Shown: positions 52,465 to 60,895 of the stretch, piece by piece
How the letters are laid out: each line of letters begins with the position of its first letter
Numbering within the stretch: the stretch's first letter is position 1
Notes under the pieces: generated by a model
Told to the model about the DNA's origin: nothing
The model's input: only the letters and a program-made list of their open reading frames with translations
Database searches by the model: none
Assembly (NCBI GenBank): GCA_050633265.1
Contig: JBOEGE010000005.1
Location: forward strand, 434,001-498,000
DNA length: 64,000 nt
Direction: 5' to 3'
From: JBLHZY01 sp050633265
GTDB lineage: Bacteria > Pseudomonadota > Alphaproteobacteria > Rhodobacterales > Rhodobacteraceae
Translations under genes and position numbers: made by a program

Positions 52465-53837
52465 ATTCCAAACCTATCCTGTTGATCGAAGACACATCCA
52501 GCCTGCGCACCGTCTATTCCTCGATCCTGCGCCAATCGGGCTATGCAGTTGAAACCGCTTCAAATATGGCAACCGCGCGCGCCATGATTGCCGAGACCAA
52601 ACATGATATTGTGCTGCTTGATCTGATGCTGCCCGATGGCGATGGCATGGAACTTGTCGGCGAAATCACCGAAGCTCATGCGCGCGCCAAAGTCATCGTG
52701 ATCACGGCCAACGGATCGATTTATCGCGCGGTCGAGGCGATCCGCGCCGGCGCTTTTGATTTTCTGCTCAAACCGATCGAAGAACAACATCTGCTCAATG
52801 TGGTGATGAATGCCCGCTCCGAGGCAAACCAAACCGCCGCCTTGCAAAGCGCCCCGCTTGGCGGGTTTATCGGCTCAAGCGAGGCCATGCAGCAGGTCTA
52901 CACACAGGTGCGCGCCGTGGCCGGTTCAATGGCAACGGTCTTTATCTCTGGCGAAAACGGCACCGGAAAAGAGATCTGCGCCGAAGCGATCCATGCGCTC
53001 TCCAACCGCTCCGATGGCCCCTTTATCCCGCTCAATTGCTCGGCCATCCCGCCCGGATTTCTGGAAAGCGAGATGTTTGGCCATCTCAAAGGTGCATTCC
53101 CCGGCGCGATCGAAGACAAACAAGGCGCCGCCCTTCAGGCCGATGGCGGCACGCTGTTTTTGGACGAGATTTGCGATATGGATCTGCGCTTGCAAGCGAT
53201 GCTGCTGCGCCTGTTGCAAACCTCATGCGTTACGCCGCTTGGCGCCTCGCGCCCACAGACAATCAACACAAGGATCATCTGCGCCACCTCGCGAAATCCG
53301 CTGGAAGAAGTGCGCGCAGGCCGCCTGCGTGCCGATCTTTATTACCGCCTGCATGTGCTGCCGATCCATCTTCCGCCGCTGCGCGAACGGGGCGAGGATG
53401 TTATTGAAATCGCTGAAGCAATGCTGGCCCGCCTTGCCAGCCGCGAAGGGCGCCCCCTGCCCAAACTTTCCAAACAGGTGCGCGAACTTTTCTTGCAGCA
53501 TTCTTGGCCCGGCAATATCCGCCAAGTGCGCAATGTGCTTTGGAATGTGGTGGTGTTGAGCGATGCGCCCGTGATCAATCGCGCCGCCCTTCCCTCTGAA
53601 TTCTTCAACCAAATGTCGCGCGATGGCGAGGGCCCGCATGGGCTAAGTGTTGAAGCGGCGATCAATGCGCTGGTCGGCGAGCCGCTTGGAGATGTTGAGC
53701 GCCAATTGATCGAAGCAACCATAGGCAGGCTTGATGGATCAGTGCCCCTCGCCGCGCGCCAGCTGGGCGTTTCCCCCTCAACGCTTTATCGCAAGCTAGA
53801 GGCATGGGGCCGCCCGGCCTCGCGCCACAAACCCTGA
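52461..53837 (+). CDS. LuxO-like AAA+ response regulator with GAFPGA loop
   Basis: 458 residues. Receiver domain with phosphoacceptor DIVLLDLMLPDGDG and FDFLLKPIEE, AAA+ domain with Walker A SGENGTGKE, Walker B GGTLFLDEICDM, arginine finger RADLYYRLHVLPIHLPPLRE, and a Fis-type helix-turn-helix VPLAARQLGVSPSTLYRKLE. Overall it resembles LuxO. The sigma-54 contact loop GAFTGA reads GAFPGA (codons GGT GCA TTC CCC GGC GCG), so the essential Thr is Pro. It may not work with sigma-54 in the usual way. The kinase with Hpt lies upstream in the same operon. Confidence 0.9.
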   Translation: MNSKPILLIEDTSSLRTVYSSILRQSGYAVETASNMATARAMIAETKHDIVLLDLMLPDGDGMELVGEITEAHARAKVIVITANGSIYRAVEAIRAGAFDFLLKPIEEQHLLNVVMNARSEANQTAALQSAPLGGFIGSSEAMQQVYTQVRAVAGSMATVFISGENGTGKEICAEAIHALSNRSDGPFIPLNCSAIPPGFLESEMFGHLKGAFPGAIEDKQGAALQADGGTLFLDEICDMDLRLQAMLLRLLQTSCVTPLGASRPQTINTRIICATSRNPLEEVRAGRLRADLYYRLHVLPIHLPPLRERGEDVIEIAEAMLARLASREGRPLPKLSKQVRELFLQHSWPGNIRQVRNVLWNVVVLSDAPVINRAALPSEFFNQMSRDGEGPHGLSVEAAINALVGEPLGDVERQLIEATIGRLDGSVPLAARQLGVSPSTLYRKLEAWGRPASRHKP

Positions 53838-53859
53838 TAAATCCCATAAAATCAGATCA

Positions 53860-54621
53860 TTAAACGAATTGCTCGCGGATAAGCCGCTCTTCCAACCCAT
53901 GACCGGGATCAAACAAAACCCGATGCGCAATATCGGGCGCTGAGCGGATTTCAACCCAAAGCACATCCCGAACGCTGCGCCCATCCGCATCGGCCATCAC
54001 AGGGCGCTTATCCGCCTCAAGCACATCAAACCGAACCTTCGCAGCTTTCGGCAAAAGCGCCCCACGCCAGCGCCGCGGACGAAACGCCGCCATCGCCGTT
54101 AGGGCCAAAACATCCGCACCAATCGGCAGGATCGGCCCATGCGCCGAGTAATTATAGGCGGTCGAACCAGCCGGCGTACATAAAAGCGCGCCGTCACAAA
54201 CAAGCTCATCCATCCGCACCCGCCCATCCACCGAAATGCGCAGCTTTGCCGCCTGTGGCCCGGCGCGCAGCAAAGAAACCTCGTTGATTGCCAACGCATC
54301 ATGCTTGGTCCCGTCGGCGCATTCGGTATGCATCGCCAGCGGAGTGATCACTTCCTCAACCGCCGCCCCAACCCGCGTGTCCAGCGCGTCTTCGGCAAAT
54401 TCATTCATCAAAAAGCCGATGGTGCCGCAGTTCATCCCATAAACCGGCGTATCCAAATGCATCGTCCCATGCAGCGTTTGCAGCATGAACCCATCCCCGC
54501 CAAGCGCCACGATCACATCCGCATCCTCAGCCGCAACATTGGCATATCGCGCACTCAAGCGTTCAAGCGCGCGCTGTGCGATCTCAGAAGAGCTTGCCAT
54601 AAAAGCGAGTTTTTGCATCAT
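53860..54621 (-). CDS. nadK: NAD kinase
   Basis: 253 residues, the short alphaproteobacterial form. NAD/ATP-binding VIVALGGDGFMLQTLHG (GGDG), YGMNCGTIGFLMNEF and the catalytic-zone NEVSLLRAGPQAAKLRI and PAGSTAYNYSAHGPIL are all present. It makes NADP from NAD. Two adjacent ATGs at 54621 and 54618 with GGGATAA upstream. Divergent from glyA. Confidence 0.94.
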   Translation of the reverse strand: MMQKLAFMASSSEIAQRALERLSARYANVAAEDADVIVALGGDGFMLQTLHGTMHLDTPVYGMNCGTIGFLMNEFAEDALDTRVGAAVEEVITPLAMHTECADGTKHDALAINEVSLLRAGPQAAKLRISVDGRVRMDELVCDGALLCTPAGSTAYNYSAHGPILPIGADVLALTAMAAFRPRRWRGALLPKAAKVRFDVLEADKRPVMADADGRSVRDVLWVEIRSAPDIAHRVLFDPGHGLEERLIREQFV

Positions 54622-54891
54622 TTATCCCGGCCAAACACTTGCCCGCAAAGGGGCTTTTCCAAAACCTATCAAACCCGCGCCCGATTGCCACCCATAGAAT
54701 GCGCCGATGAAAACGGGCGGTTCAAAGCGCGCCTATCCGCCCCATCCGCGCCCATACGAAACAAGCGCGCCCATTTGCGCCAATCCGCGCCCCATTCAAC
54801 ATCATTATGCATCAAACGAGGCTTCCCCCCCGCCATTTGGGGCGTTAAACAACCGCCAAACCAAAGCGCTGCCCCAAACCGGAGACTTTTG

Positions 54892-56187
54892 ATGACAAAC
54901 CCAACCCGCGATGCCGGCTTCTTTAGCGAAGCTCTATCCTCTCGCGATCCCGAGATTTTCACCGCAATGACCCAAGAGCTGGGCCGCCAGCGCGACGAGA
55001 TCGAATTGATCGCCTCGGAAAACATCGTCTCGGCCGCCGTCATGGAAGCGCAAGGCTCCGTTCTGACCAACAAATACGCCGAAGGATACCCGGGCAAACG
55101 CTACTACGGCGGCTGCCAATACGTTGATATTGCAGAGAGCCTCGCGATTGACCGCGCCAAAGAATTGTTTGGCTGTGAGTTTGCCAATGTTCAGCCAAAC
55201 TCCGGCTCGCAGGCCAACCAAGGCGTCTACCAAGCGCTTCTTACACCCGGCGATACCATACTTGGCATGTCGCTTGATGCCGGTGGGCACCTCACCCACG
55301 GCGCCAAACCAAACCAATCGGGCAAATGGTTCAACGCGATCCAATATGGCGTGCGCAAGCAAGATCAGCGCATTGATTACGATCAAATCCAAGAGCTCGC
55401 CACAGAACACAAACCCAAGATGATCATCGCGGGCGGCTCGGCCATCCCGCGCCAGGTTGATTTCAAACGGATGCGCGAGATCGCCGATAGCGTTGGCGCC
55501 TATCTGATGGTTGATATGGCGCATTTCGCCGGGCTCGTTGCCGGCGGCACCCATCCATCGCCCTTCCCATATGCAGATGTGGCCACCACAACGACCCACA
55601 AAACCCTGCGCGGCCCGCGCGGCGGGATGATCCTGACCAATGATGAAACCATCGCCAAAAAGGTCAATTCCGCGATCTTCCCGGGCATCCAAGGCGGCCC
55701 CTTGATGCATGTGATCGCGGCCAAAGCGGTTGCCTTTGGCGAAGCCCTGCGCCCCGAGTTCAAAGCCTATGCCAAACAAGTGATCGCCAATGCCCAAGCG
55801 CTTGCAGATCAGTTGATGAAAGGCGGCCTTGATATCGTGACCGGCGGCACCGATACCCATGTTTTGCTGGTCGATCTGCGCCCAAAAGGGGTGAAAGGCA
55901 ACGCCACAGAAGAAGCCCTGGGCCGCGCCCATATCACCTGCAACAAAAACGGCATCCCGTTCGATCCCGAAAAGCCAATGGTCACCTCCGGCGTGCGCCT
56001 CGGCTCGCCCGCCGGAACAACCCGCGGCTTTGGCGAGGCTGAATTCCGCCTCATCGCGGATTGGATCGTTGAAGTGGTTGATGGTTTGGCGGCCAATGGC
56101 CCCGATGGCAATGCCGAAGTTGAGGCGGCTGTGCGCGCCAAGGTCGAAGGGCTCTGCGCCAAATTCCCGCTCTATCCCGGCCTTTGA
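54892..56187 (+). CDS. glyA: Serine hydroxymethyltransferase
   Basis: 431 residues from ATG 54892 with GGAGA before it; a far longer frame from 54301 runs through nadK on the other strand and is rejected. PLP-binding lysine in TTTTHKTLRGPRGG (about residue 230), SGSQANQGVYQALL, GHLTHGAKPN and HVLLVDLRPKG. It interconverts serine and glycine with tetrahydrofolate. The 270-base upstream gap (54622-54891) has repeats of GCGCCCAT but no recognised riboswitch. Confidence 0.96.
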   Translation: MTNPTRDAGFFSEALSSRDPEIFTAMTQELGRQRDEIELIASENIVSAAVMEAQGSVLTNKYAEGYPGKRYYGGCQYVDIAESLAIDRAKELFGCEFANVQPNSGSQANQGVYQALLTPGDTILGMSLDAGGHLTHGAKPNQSGKWFNAIQYGVRKQDQRIDYDQIQELATEHKPKMIIAGGSAIPRQVDFKRMREIADSVGAYLMVDMAHFAGLVAGGTHPSPFPYADVATTTTHKTLRGPRGGMILTNDETIAKKVNSAIFPGIQGGPLMHVIAAKAVAFGEALRPEFKAYAKQVIANAQALADQLMKGGLDIVTGGTDTHVLLVDLRPKGVKGNATEEALGRAHITCNKNGIPFDPEKPMVTSGVRLGSPAGTTRGFGEAEFRLIADWIVEVVDGLAANGPDGNAEVEAAVRAKVEGLCAKFPLYPGL

Positions 56188-56213
56188 GACCGCGCCACAC
56201 CATGCTAAAGATC

Positions 56214-56244
56214 AAACGCCGCGCATATCCTGCGCGGCGTTTTT
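56214..56244 (+). terminator. Rho-independent terminator of glyA
   Basis: AAACGCCGCGC and GCGCGGCGTTT form an 11-bp stem with loop ATATCCT, followed by TTTTT. Located 27 bases after the glyA stop. Confidence 0.92.
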
Positions 56245-56282
56245 GCATGAACTGACCCAATTGATGCCGAAGTGAGCCGCCC

Positions 56283-57113
56283 ATGAGCCCAACCAAAACC
56301 CGCGCCCTAGAGCTGACCCTCGGCGCATGGGTGCGCGCGCGCCTGCCCCATCTCGCCGCAGAAGCGGTGATGTTTGTGCTCAAACAAGGCTGGGCCTGCC
56401 TCTTTGGCATGCTGCTGCTCGCCGCCATCCTGATCAGCCGCGCAGTGTGGCAGGCCGATTGGCCGATCACACGCTATGATGCGCTGTTTCTCTTTGCGAT
56501 TCTGGTCCAAATTCTCTTTCTCACCCTAAAGCTTGAAACCCCGGCCGAGGCGCGCGTTATTGCGCTGTTTCATATCACCGGCACGGCGATGGAAATCTTC
56601 AAAATCCACGCAGGATCATGGGCTTACCCGGAACCGGGCCTGTTCAAACTCGCTGGCGTCCCGCTTTTCTCGGGCTTTATGTATGCCTCTGTCGGCTCCT
56701 ATATGGCGCGGGTGATCCGTATCTTTGAGATGCGCTTTGCCCCTTTCCCGCCCTACCCGCTGACCCTCGCTCTGGCCGCGTTAATCTATGTTAATTTCTT
56801 CGCCCATCACTTCCTCCCAGACATCCGCATAGCGCTTTTCGCGGCCACGGTGATCCTCTATGTGCGCACCCAAATTCATTTCACAATCGGCGCGACATAC
56901 CGCATGCCTCTGCCCCTCGCCGCCCTGCTCGCCAGCTTCTTCCTCTGGCTCGCAGAAAACATCGGAACCTTCACCGGCACATGGATTTATGCCGGCCAAA
57001 GCGGGCTTGAACTTGTCAGCTTTGCCAAGCTTGGCTCGTGGTATCTGCTGCTCTATGTGGCCTTTGCCACCGTGACCTTGGTTTCACGCGAAGCCCTTGA
57101 AACCCATAAATAA
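56283..57113 (+). CDS. DUF817 family membrane protein
   Basis: 276 residues, about seven to eight hydrophobic helices. Diagnostic segments are FHITGTAMEIFKIHAGSWAY and PEPGLFKLAGVPLFSGFMYA, then LAENIGTFTGTWIYAGQSG and ASFFLWLAENIG, the DUF817 pattern. Function is unknown; the conserved charged residues inside membrane segments suggest transport or an integral enzyme. It lies between terminators as a single gene. Confidence 0.88.
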   Translation: MSPTKTRALELTLGAWVRARLPHLAAEAVMFVLKQGWACLFGMLLLAAILISRAVWQADWPITRYDALFLFAILVQILFLTLKLETPAEARVIALFHITGTAMEIFKIHAGSWAYPEPGLFKLAGVPLFSGFMYASVGSYMARVIRIFEMRFAPFPPYPLTLALAALIYVNFFAHHFLPDIRIALFAATVILYVRTQIHFTIGATYRMPLPLAALLASFFLWLAENIGTFTGTWIYAGQSGLELVSFAKLGSWYLLLYVAFATVTLVSREALETHK

Positions 57114-57143
57114 AAAGGCCCTCCGCAGATGCGAAGGGCCTTT
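57114..57143. terminator. Terminator of the DUF817 gene
   Basis: AAAGGCCCT and AGGGCCTTT form a 9-bp stem with an inner CGCAGATGCG loop. It follows the stop directly, flanked by AAAAA and TTTCCC. Confidence 0.75.
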
Positions 57144-57176
57144 CCCGTGGGAGCGCACTTTAACTGGGATTAACGC

Positions 57177-57452
57177 TTACTTTTCCCCCACGTATTCCTC
57201 CAACAGGCGCTCATTGCGCGCGTCTTCAATCTTGCGAATGCGGTCCTCAGACACGCGCGCATCAAAGCGATATTTCACAACATTGATCAGGCTCAACGTG
57301 AGCAAAACAATGCCCATGCCCCAATAGCCCTTGGTGCTTAGCGGCACATCCGTCGAGAGCCAAAGCGAGATCGCGAGCAAGAAATAAGCAAGCGCCACAC
57401 CGGCAAAGTTAACGAAGATAATCAAACCATTGTCATTCTGTTCATTTCGCAT
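57177..57452 (-). CDS. YiaA/YiaB-type two-helix inner membrane protein
   Basis: 91 residues. Two hydrophobic helices (IIFVNFAGVALAYFLLAISL and GYWGMGIVLLTLSLINVV) followed by a charged cytosolic tail (RVSEDRIRKIEDARNERL). This is the YiaAB two-helix layout, a small membrane protein family linked to envelope stress. It lies 63 bases after pspA on the same strand, so pspA-yiaA is probably one unit. Confidence 0.8.
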   Translation of the reverse strand: MRNEQNDNGLIIFVNFAGVALAYFLLAISLWLSTDVPLSTKGYWGMGIVLLTLSLINVVKYRFDARVSEDRIRKIEDARNERLLEEYVGEK

Positions 57453-57515
57453 TTTTCTTCTCCTAAATTGAAACCCCCTCCCAGAGGGTTAAGAGTTAAA
57501 TCTTTGAAAAGGCTG

Positions 57516-58193
57516 TTATTTCTTGGCCTTCAAGCGCTCAAGCACATCATTGGCGGTGGTCTTTGTGCCCTTGCCGATACCCTCGGCCGCCATACGATCC
57601 GCAATATCCTCGTGGTTAAGGCCCTTATCGATCTCTTCCAAAATCATGCCCTGCTCAAAGGGATCATCCCGCTTCAAAACATTGGCGATAAGCTCTTCGG
57701 CCTCGTTGATCGGGCTGGTCGCCCCAATCGTGCGATTGAGCCGGGTCTGAACATCCTGCTCATGGCGCACGGCCCGGGCCGAAATCGCGCCCTGACGCAG
57801 ATCGATGATCCGACGATGGGTCTTTTCAACGGAGGTCCGCAGTTGCAGCACCCGCCCGTCCAAACGATCCTGTGTCTCGCGCCGAATGCGCAGCTCATTC
57901 TCCATTTCAGCAACCGCCTGCGCCGCCTCAACAGCCAGATCTTCGCGTTTGTTTTCAAGCGCTTCCTCGGCGCGGCTCAGCAAATCTTTGCAACGGGTTT
58001 CCAGCGTATCAATCTGCCGGGCCTCGGCGCGTTGGCGCTGCATTAGGCTGGCCAAAGTCGCCTTGGCCGCCTTAAGGCCCGCCTGCGCTTCGCGGATTTT
58101 CTGATCGATCAGCTCGATCGAATAGACCTCGCGAAGGGTTTCTTCAGCCCGCGCATTTTGCCCGGTGATAAGCGTTCTTAGCGTTCCAAACAT
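57516..58193 (-). CDS. pspA: Phage-shock protein A / IM30 family
   Basis: 225 residues from ATG 58193, preceded by GGAGGATCAC; the 58211 start is rejected. Long coiled coils from about residue 25 to 170 (LIDQKIREAQAGLKAAKATL) with an amphipathic N-terminus MFGTLRTLITGQNARAEET. PspA binds stressed inner membrane and stabilises it. The promoter has three TetR-type palindromes. No PspF, PspB or PspC gene is nearby; the regulator next door is a TetR protein. Confidence 0.9.
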   Translation of the reverse strand: MFGTLRTLITGQNARAEETLREVYSIELIDQKIREAQAGLKAAKATLASLMQRQRAEARQIDTLETRCKDLLSRAEEALENKREDLAVEAAQAVAEMENELRIRRETQDRLDGRVLQLRTSVEKTHRRIIDLRQGAISARAVRHEQDVQTRLNRTIGATSPINEAEELIANVLKRDDPFEQGMILEEIDKGLNHEDIADRMAAEGIGKGTKTTANDVLERLKAKK

Positions 58194-58219
58194 GTGATCC
58201 TCCATTTGCAATCACGTCA

Positions 58220-58232
58220 TGAACAATGTTCA
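58220..58232. promoter_or_regulatory. TetR-type operator 1 (pspA promoter)
   Basis: TGAACAATGTTCA, a perfect 6-1-6 palindrome, lies between the -10 box and the pspA start. Confidence 0.75.
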
Positions 58233-58239
58233 CAAAATG

Positions 58240-58268
58240 GATATAAGAGATTCGTGAACGCCGTTCAA
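58240..58268 (-). promoter_or_regulatory. Probable pspA promoter
   Basis: On the minus strand TTGAAC (58268-58263) and TATATC (58245-58240) are 17 bases apart, close to the -35 and -10 consensus. Operator 2 overlaps the -35 box. Confidence 0.65.
58255..58267. promoter_or_regulatory. TetR-type operator 2 (overlaps -35 of pspA)
   Basis: TGAACGCCGTTCA, a perfect 6-1-6 palindrome that covers most of the TTGAAC -35 box. It shares TGAAC-N3-GTTCA with operators 1, 3 and 4. Confidence 0.75.
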
Positions 58269-58277
58269 GAACTATTT

Positions 58278-58290
58278 TGAACAATGTTCA
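58278..58290. promoter_or_regulatory. TetR-type operator 3
   Basis: TGAACAATGTTCA, identical to operator 1, lies upstream of the -35 box and just beyond the stop of the TetR gene. Confidence 0.75.
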
Positions 58291-58295
58291 GAAAA

Positions 58296-58892
58296 CTATT
58301 TGTTACCAATTTGCGAAAGAACCTGGGCAATCATCATCTCAATGCTTTCAAACGGCACGCCAGAGATGCGTTTTTCCAAGCCCAGCAAGACAATCCCATG
58401 CACAGAAGAGAAAAGCGCCCGCGTCATCAAATCCAATTCTCGCGGCGCCATTTCAGGGAAAATTTCGGCCAAAGGCGCGGCGATATTGGCAAAAAGCCGG
58501 CCCAAAGCCGTTAGATACCAATCAGGAACCGGCCCATCGACCGACATCTCCAAATCAAAAAGCGCGCGCCAGCGATGCGTATTGCCCGCCGCATAGGCCA
58601 GATAAGCGTTTGACATCACAATCAGCCGCTCATTTGGCCCCGCCCCCTGCGCCCCCTGAACAGAGGCAGCAACCGCCTCGCCCAGCTCGCGAAAGGTGCG
58701 CCCGTTAACCTGCATGACCAGCGCGTTCATATCTTCAAAGGCATTATATATAGCCCCCAAAGAGCATCCCGCCGCCCGGGCAAGATCGCGCGCCTTGACC
58801 GATTGAAGCCCGCCCGCAACGATCTGCGCTTGGGCTGCATCTATCAATTTATCGCGCAGCGCGTCTTTGCGTATCTGAGATTTGCTTGCCAT
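58296..58892 (-). CDS. TetR family transcriptional regulator
   Basis: 198 residues from ATG 58892, preceded by AAAGGCGCGAC; the 58919 start lies over operator 4 and is rejected. N-terminal helix-turn-helix VKARDLARAAGCSLGAIYNAF. The C-terminal ligand domain has the TetR-WHG-like YLAYAAGNTHRWRALFDLE region. Four TGAAC-N3-GTTCA palindromes flank it, three before pspA and one before its own start, which strongly suggests it controls itself and pspA-yiaA. Ligand unknown. Confidence 0.92.
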   Translation of the reverse strand: MASKSQIRKDALRDKLIDAAQAQIVAGGLQSVKARDLARAAGCSLGAIYNAFEDMNALVMQVNGRTFRELGEAVAASVQGAQGAGPNERLIVMSNAYLAYAAGNTHRWRALFDLEMSVDGPVPDWYLTALGRLFANIAAPLAEIFPEMAPRELDLMTRALFSSVHGIVLLGLEKRISGVPFESIEMMIAQVLSQIGNK

Positions 58893-58905
58893 GTCGCGCC
58901 TTTGC

Positions 58906-58918
58906 TGAACCACGTTCA
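58906..58918. promoter_or_regulatory. TetR-type operator 4 (own promoter)
   Basis: TGAACCACGTTCA has the same TGAAC-N3-GTTCA arms as the three sites before pspA and ends 14 bases before the TetR start, as expected for autorepression. Confidence 0.7.
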
Positions 58919-58950
58919 ACTTCTAACGCGAAGCCCGCTCCATGAAAACC

Positions 58951-59313
58951 CTAGAGAAAGCCGCGCCAGAGCAAAACAGCCGCCATAGCCCCGCCAACCA
59001 CCAGAAAATTAAAGACATTTGCCGCTGCAAAGCCAATCATCCAAGCGCGCCGCTTCTCCCATGGATCCTGCTCTACCAGCCATTTTTCGATACTGGCAAA
59101 GGCGCGATCAATGCGTGCCTCGTCTATTTGGCGGGCCAGTTTGGGCGCCTGTTCAAAATCCACAGCCGCCAAAATCCGGCGTGATTCTGCCCGCACCCAG
59201 CCCGGCAAGCTCCGCCCGGCACGGCGCAGTTTCGCTTCTAACCCTTGGCCCGTTAGGCCCAAATGCTCTTCAAATACCAGCGCCAAAGCTTCGGCGCGCG
59301 CTTGGATCGACAT
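58951..59313 (-). CDS. Unknown small protein with C-terminal membrane helix
   Basis: 120 residues from ATG 59313; an ATG at 59337 is an alternative. The N-terminal 85 residues are helical and charged (IQARAEALALVFEEHLG, KLRRAGRSLPGWVRAESRRI), the last 25 form a membrane segment (GFAAANVFNFLVVGGAMAAV). No family is recognised. It is divergent from the esterase gene and oriented towards TetR, but separated from it by 58 bases. Confidence 0.75.
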   Translation of the reverse strand: MSIQARAEALALVFEEHLGLTGQGLEAKLRRAGRSLPGWVRAESRRILAAVDFEQAPKLARQIDEARIDRAFASIEKWLVEQDPWEKRRAWMIGFAAANVFNFLVVGGAMAAVLLWRGFL

Positions 59314-59396
59314 GATGCGATGGCCCCTCTTGTTCATAAAGCCTAACGCGCCGCTTGCCCTCTTTCCACCCTTTCAAAGGCGCGCTATCAATCCCT

Positions 59397-60158
59397 ATGC
59401 TCAACACAGTCATTTCCGGCGCGCCAAGCGACAAACCACCCCTCCTGATCGCGCATGGGCTCTTTGGCTCGGCGCGCAACTGGGGCGTGATTGCCAAGCG
59501 GATGAGCGATGCGCGCCAAGTCATCACTGTCGATATGCGCAACCACGGGAGCAGCGCGCGAAAGCCAAGCCAGAGCTATGCTGATATGGCCGCAGATCTT
59601 GCGCAAACCATTGAAAACAATGGCGGACGCGCGGATGTGATGGGCCACTCAATGGGCGGGAAAGCCGCGATGATGCTGGCGCTCAACCGTCCTGAATTGA
59701 TCCGCCGCCTGATCATCGCCGATATCGCGCCCGTCGCCTACACCCACAGCCAAAACCATCTGATCGAGGCGATGCGCGCGCTTGATCTGAGCAGGGTTGA
59801 GAAACGGTCGGACGCGGATGCACAGCTTGCCGAACATATAGACGAACCCGGCGTTCGGGCTTTTTTGCTGCAATCTCTGGATGTTAAGGCAAAACGCTGG
59901 CTGCTGAACCTGGATGTTTTGGAAGCCTATATGCCCAAAATCGTTGGCTGGCCTGGCCCCACGGGGCAGTTCGACGGGCCGACCTTTTTCTTATCGGGCG
60001 GCGAGAGCGATTATGTAAAACGAGCGGATCGCGACAGGATCAAAGCCCTGTTTCCGCGCGCGCGCTTTGCTTCAATTCCCGGCGCAGGCCATTGGCTGCA
60101 CGCCGAAAAACCACGCGAATTTGAGGCCGCAATGCGCGCCTTTTTGGATCAAACCTAG
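59397..60158 (+). CDS. Alpha/beta hydrolase (YbfF-like esterase)
   Basis: 253 residues from ATG 59397. The oxyanion and nucleophile motifs are AHGLFGSARNWGVIAKRM and VMGHSMGGKAAMMLAL (Ser in GHSMGG); the His is in IPGAGHWLHAEKP. DMRNHGSSARK is typical of YbfF-type esterases. Cytoplasmic carboxylesterase of broad specificity. Convergent with a small membrane protein gene after an 18-base gap. Confidence 0.9.
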   Translation: MLNTVISGAPSDKPPLLIAHGLFGSARNWGVIAKRMSDARQVITVDMRNHGSSARKPSQSYADMAADLAQTIENNGGRADVMGHSMGGKAAMMLALNRPELIRRLIIADIAPVAYTHSQNHLIEAMRALDLSRVEKRSDADAQLAEHIDEPGVRAFLLQSLDVKAKRWLLNLDVLEAYMPKIVGWPGPTGQFDGPTFFLSGGESDYVKRADRDRIKALFPRARFASIPGAGHWLHAEKPREFEAAMRAFLDQT

Positions 60159-60176
60159 GCGGAATACCCGGGCGGC

Positions 60177-60359
60177 TTACAGCGATGCGATCTTGCGCGA
60201 GATCACGTAAGTCGCTGGAATTGCGAGAACAAAACCAACAGCCGCGGCGATCAAAATCGGGCGCAGCGTGTCCATTCCCAGTGTTAATGCAATTACGATG
60301 CCGATCCCCGCGAGCGATGTGGCGACCATCGAAAATAATATCATTGCAAGGCGTCCCAT
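60177..60359 (-). CDS. Small membrane protein, 60 residues (often misnamed CTP synthetase)
   Basis: From ATG 60359, with AAGGAGAG directly before it. Two hydrophobic helices (LAMILFSMVATSLAGIGIVI and ILIAAAVGFVLAIPATYVI) and a basic end. A family of this size and pattern is common in Rhodobacteraceae and is sometimes annotated as CTP synthetase, which the sequence does not support. Function unknown. Confidence 0.75.
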   Translation of the reverse strand: MGRLAMILFSMVATSLAGIGIVIALTLGMDTLRPILIAAAVGFVLAIPATYVISRKIASL

Positions 60360-60430
60360 GAGGCTCTCCTTGTTGCGCATGGATTTGGCAAGAAGGTAAG
60401 GGCGATGGCCGCGCCGTTCTTTGATTTGGA

Positions 60431-60868
60431 TCAGACGGCCAGAATTTCCGCAAGCTTGGTGCGCCAGGCATCCGTCAGCGCTTGGGGGCGCCGCTCGGCC
60501 TTATCGACATAGACATGGGTAAAGGTGCCATCCGCGCTTGAGACATCCGCGCCATTGCGAAAACAGCCGAATTCATAGGTAACAGACGAGCCGCCAATCC
60601 GGCTAACCCTAACGCCTACATCAATAATATCCGGATAGCCCATTTCAGAATGATAGGTGCAGCCAGAGGAAACCATCACCCCAATCGTCGCGCCATTCAG
60701 CGGATCAAGCAGGCCCGCTTGGATCAACCAAGCATTCGCTGCCGTATCAAACAGCGTGTAATGCACCGTGTTGTTCATGTGACCATAGACATCATTATCG
60801 AGCCAACGGGTTTGGATCGGGAGAGACCATGGATAGGCGCTGCGGGTTGTTGGAATGGGGCGTGTCAT
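60431..60868 (-). CDS. Acyl-CoA thioesterase (4HBT/YbgC-like hotdog)
   Basis: 145 residues from ATG 60868; a start at 60916 is unlikely. Hotdog fold with the 4-hydroxybenzoyl-CoA thioesterase motif TRWLDNDVYGHMNNTVHYTL, whose Asp is catalytic, and GTFTHVYVDKAERRP. Hydrolyses acyl-CoA in the cytosol. Follows the small membrane gene by position only. Confidence 0.9.
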   Translation of the reverse strand: MTRPIPTTRSAYPWSLPIQTRWLDNDVYGHMNNTVHYTLFDTAANAWLIQAGLLDPLNGATIGVMVSSGCTYHSEMGYPDIIDVGVRVSRIGGSSVTYEFGCFRNGADVSSADGTFTHVYVDKAERRPQALTDAWRTKLAEILAV

Positions 60869-60895
60869 ACCGCTTTTTGCCCCGCCCCACCGAAA

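Noticed and set aside
54301..54891. Long N-terminal extension of glyA
   Set aside because: GlyA family start and ribosome site are at 54892; the extension is antisense to nadK and has odd composition.
54622..54891. Riboswitch in the glyA leader
   Set aside because: No SAM, THF or glycine aptamer pattern could be recognised by eye.
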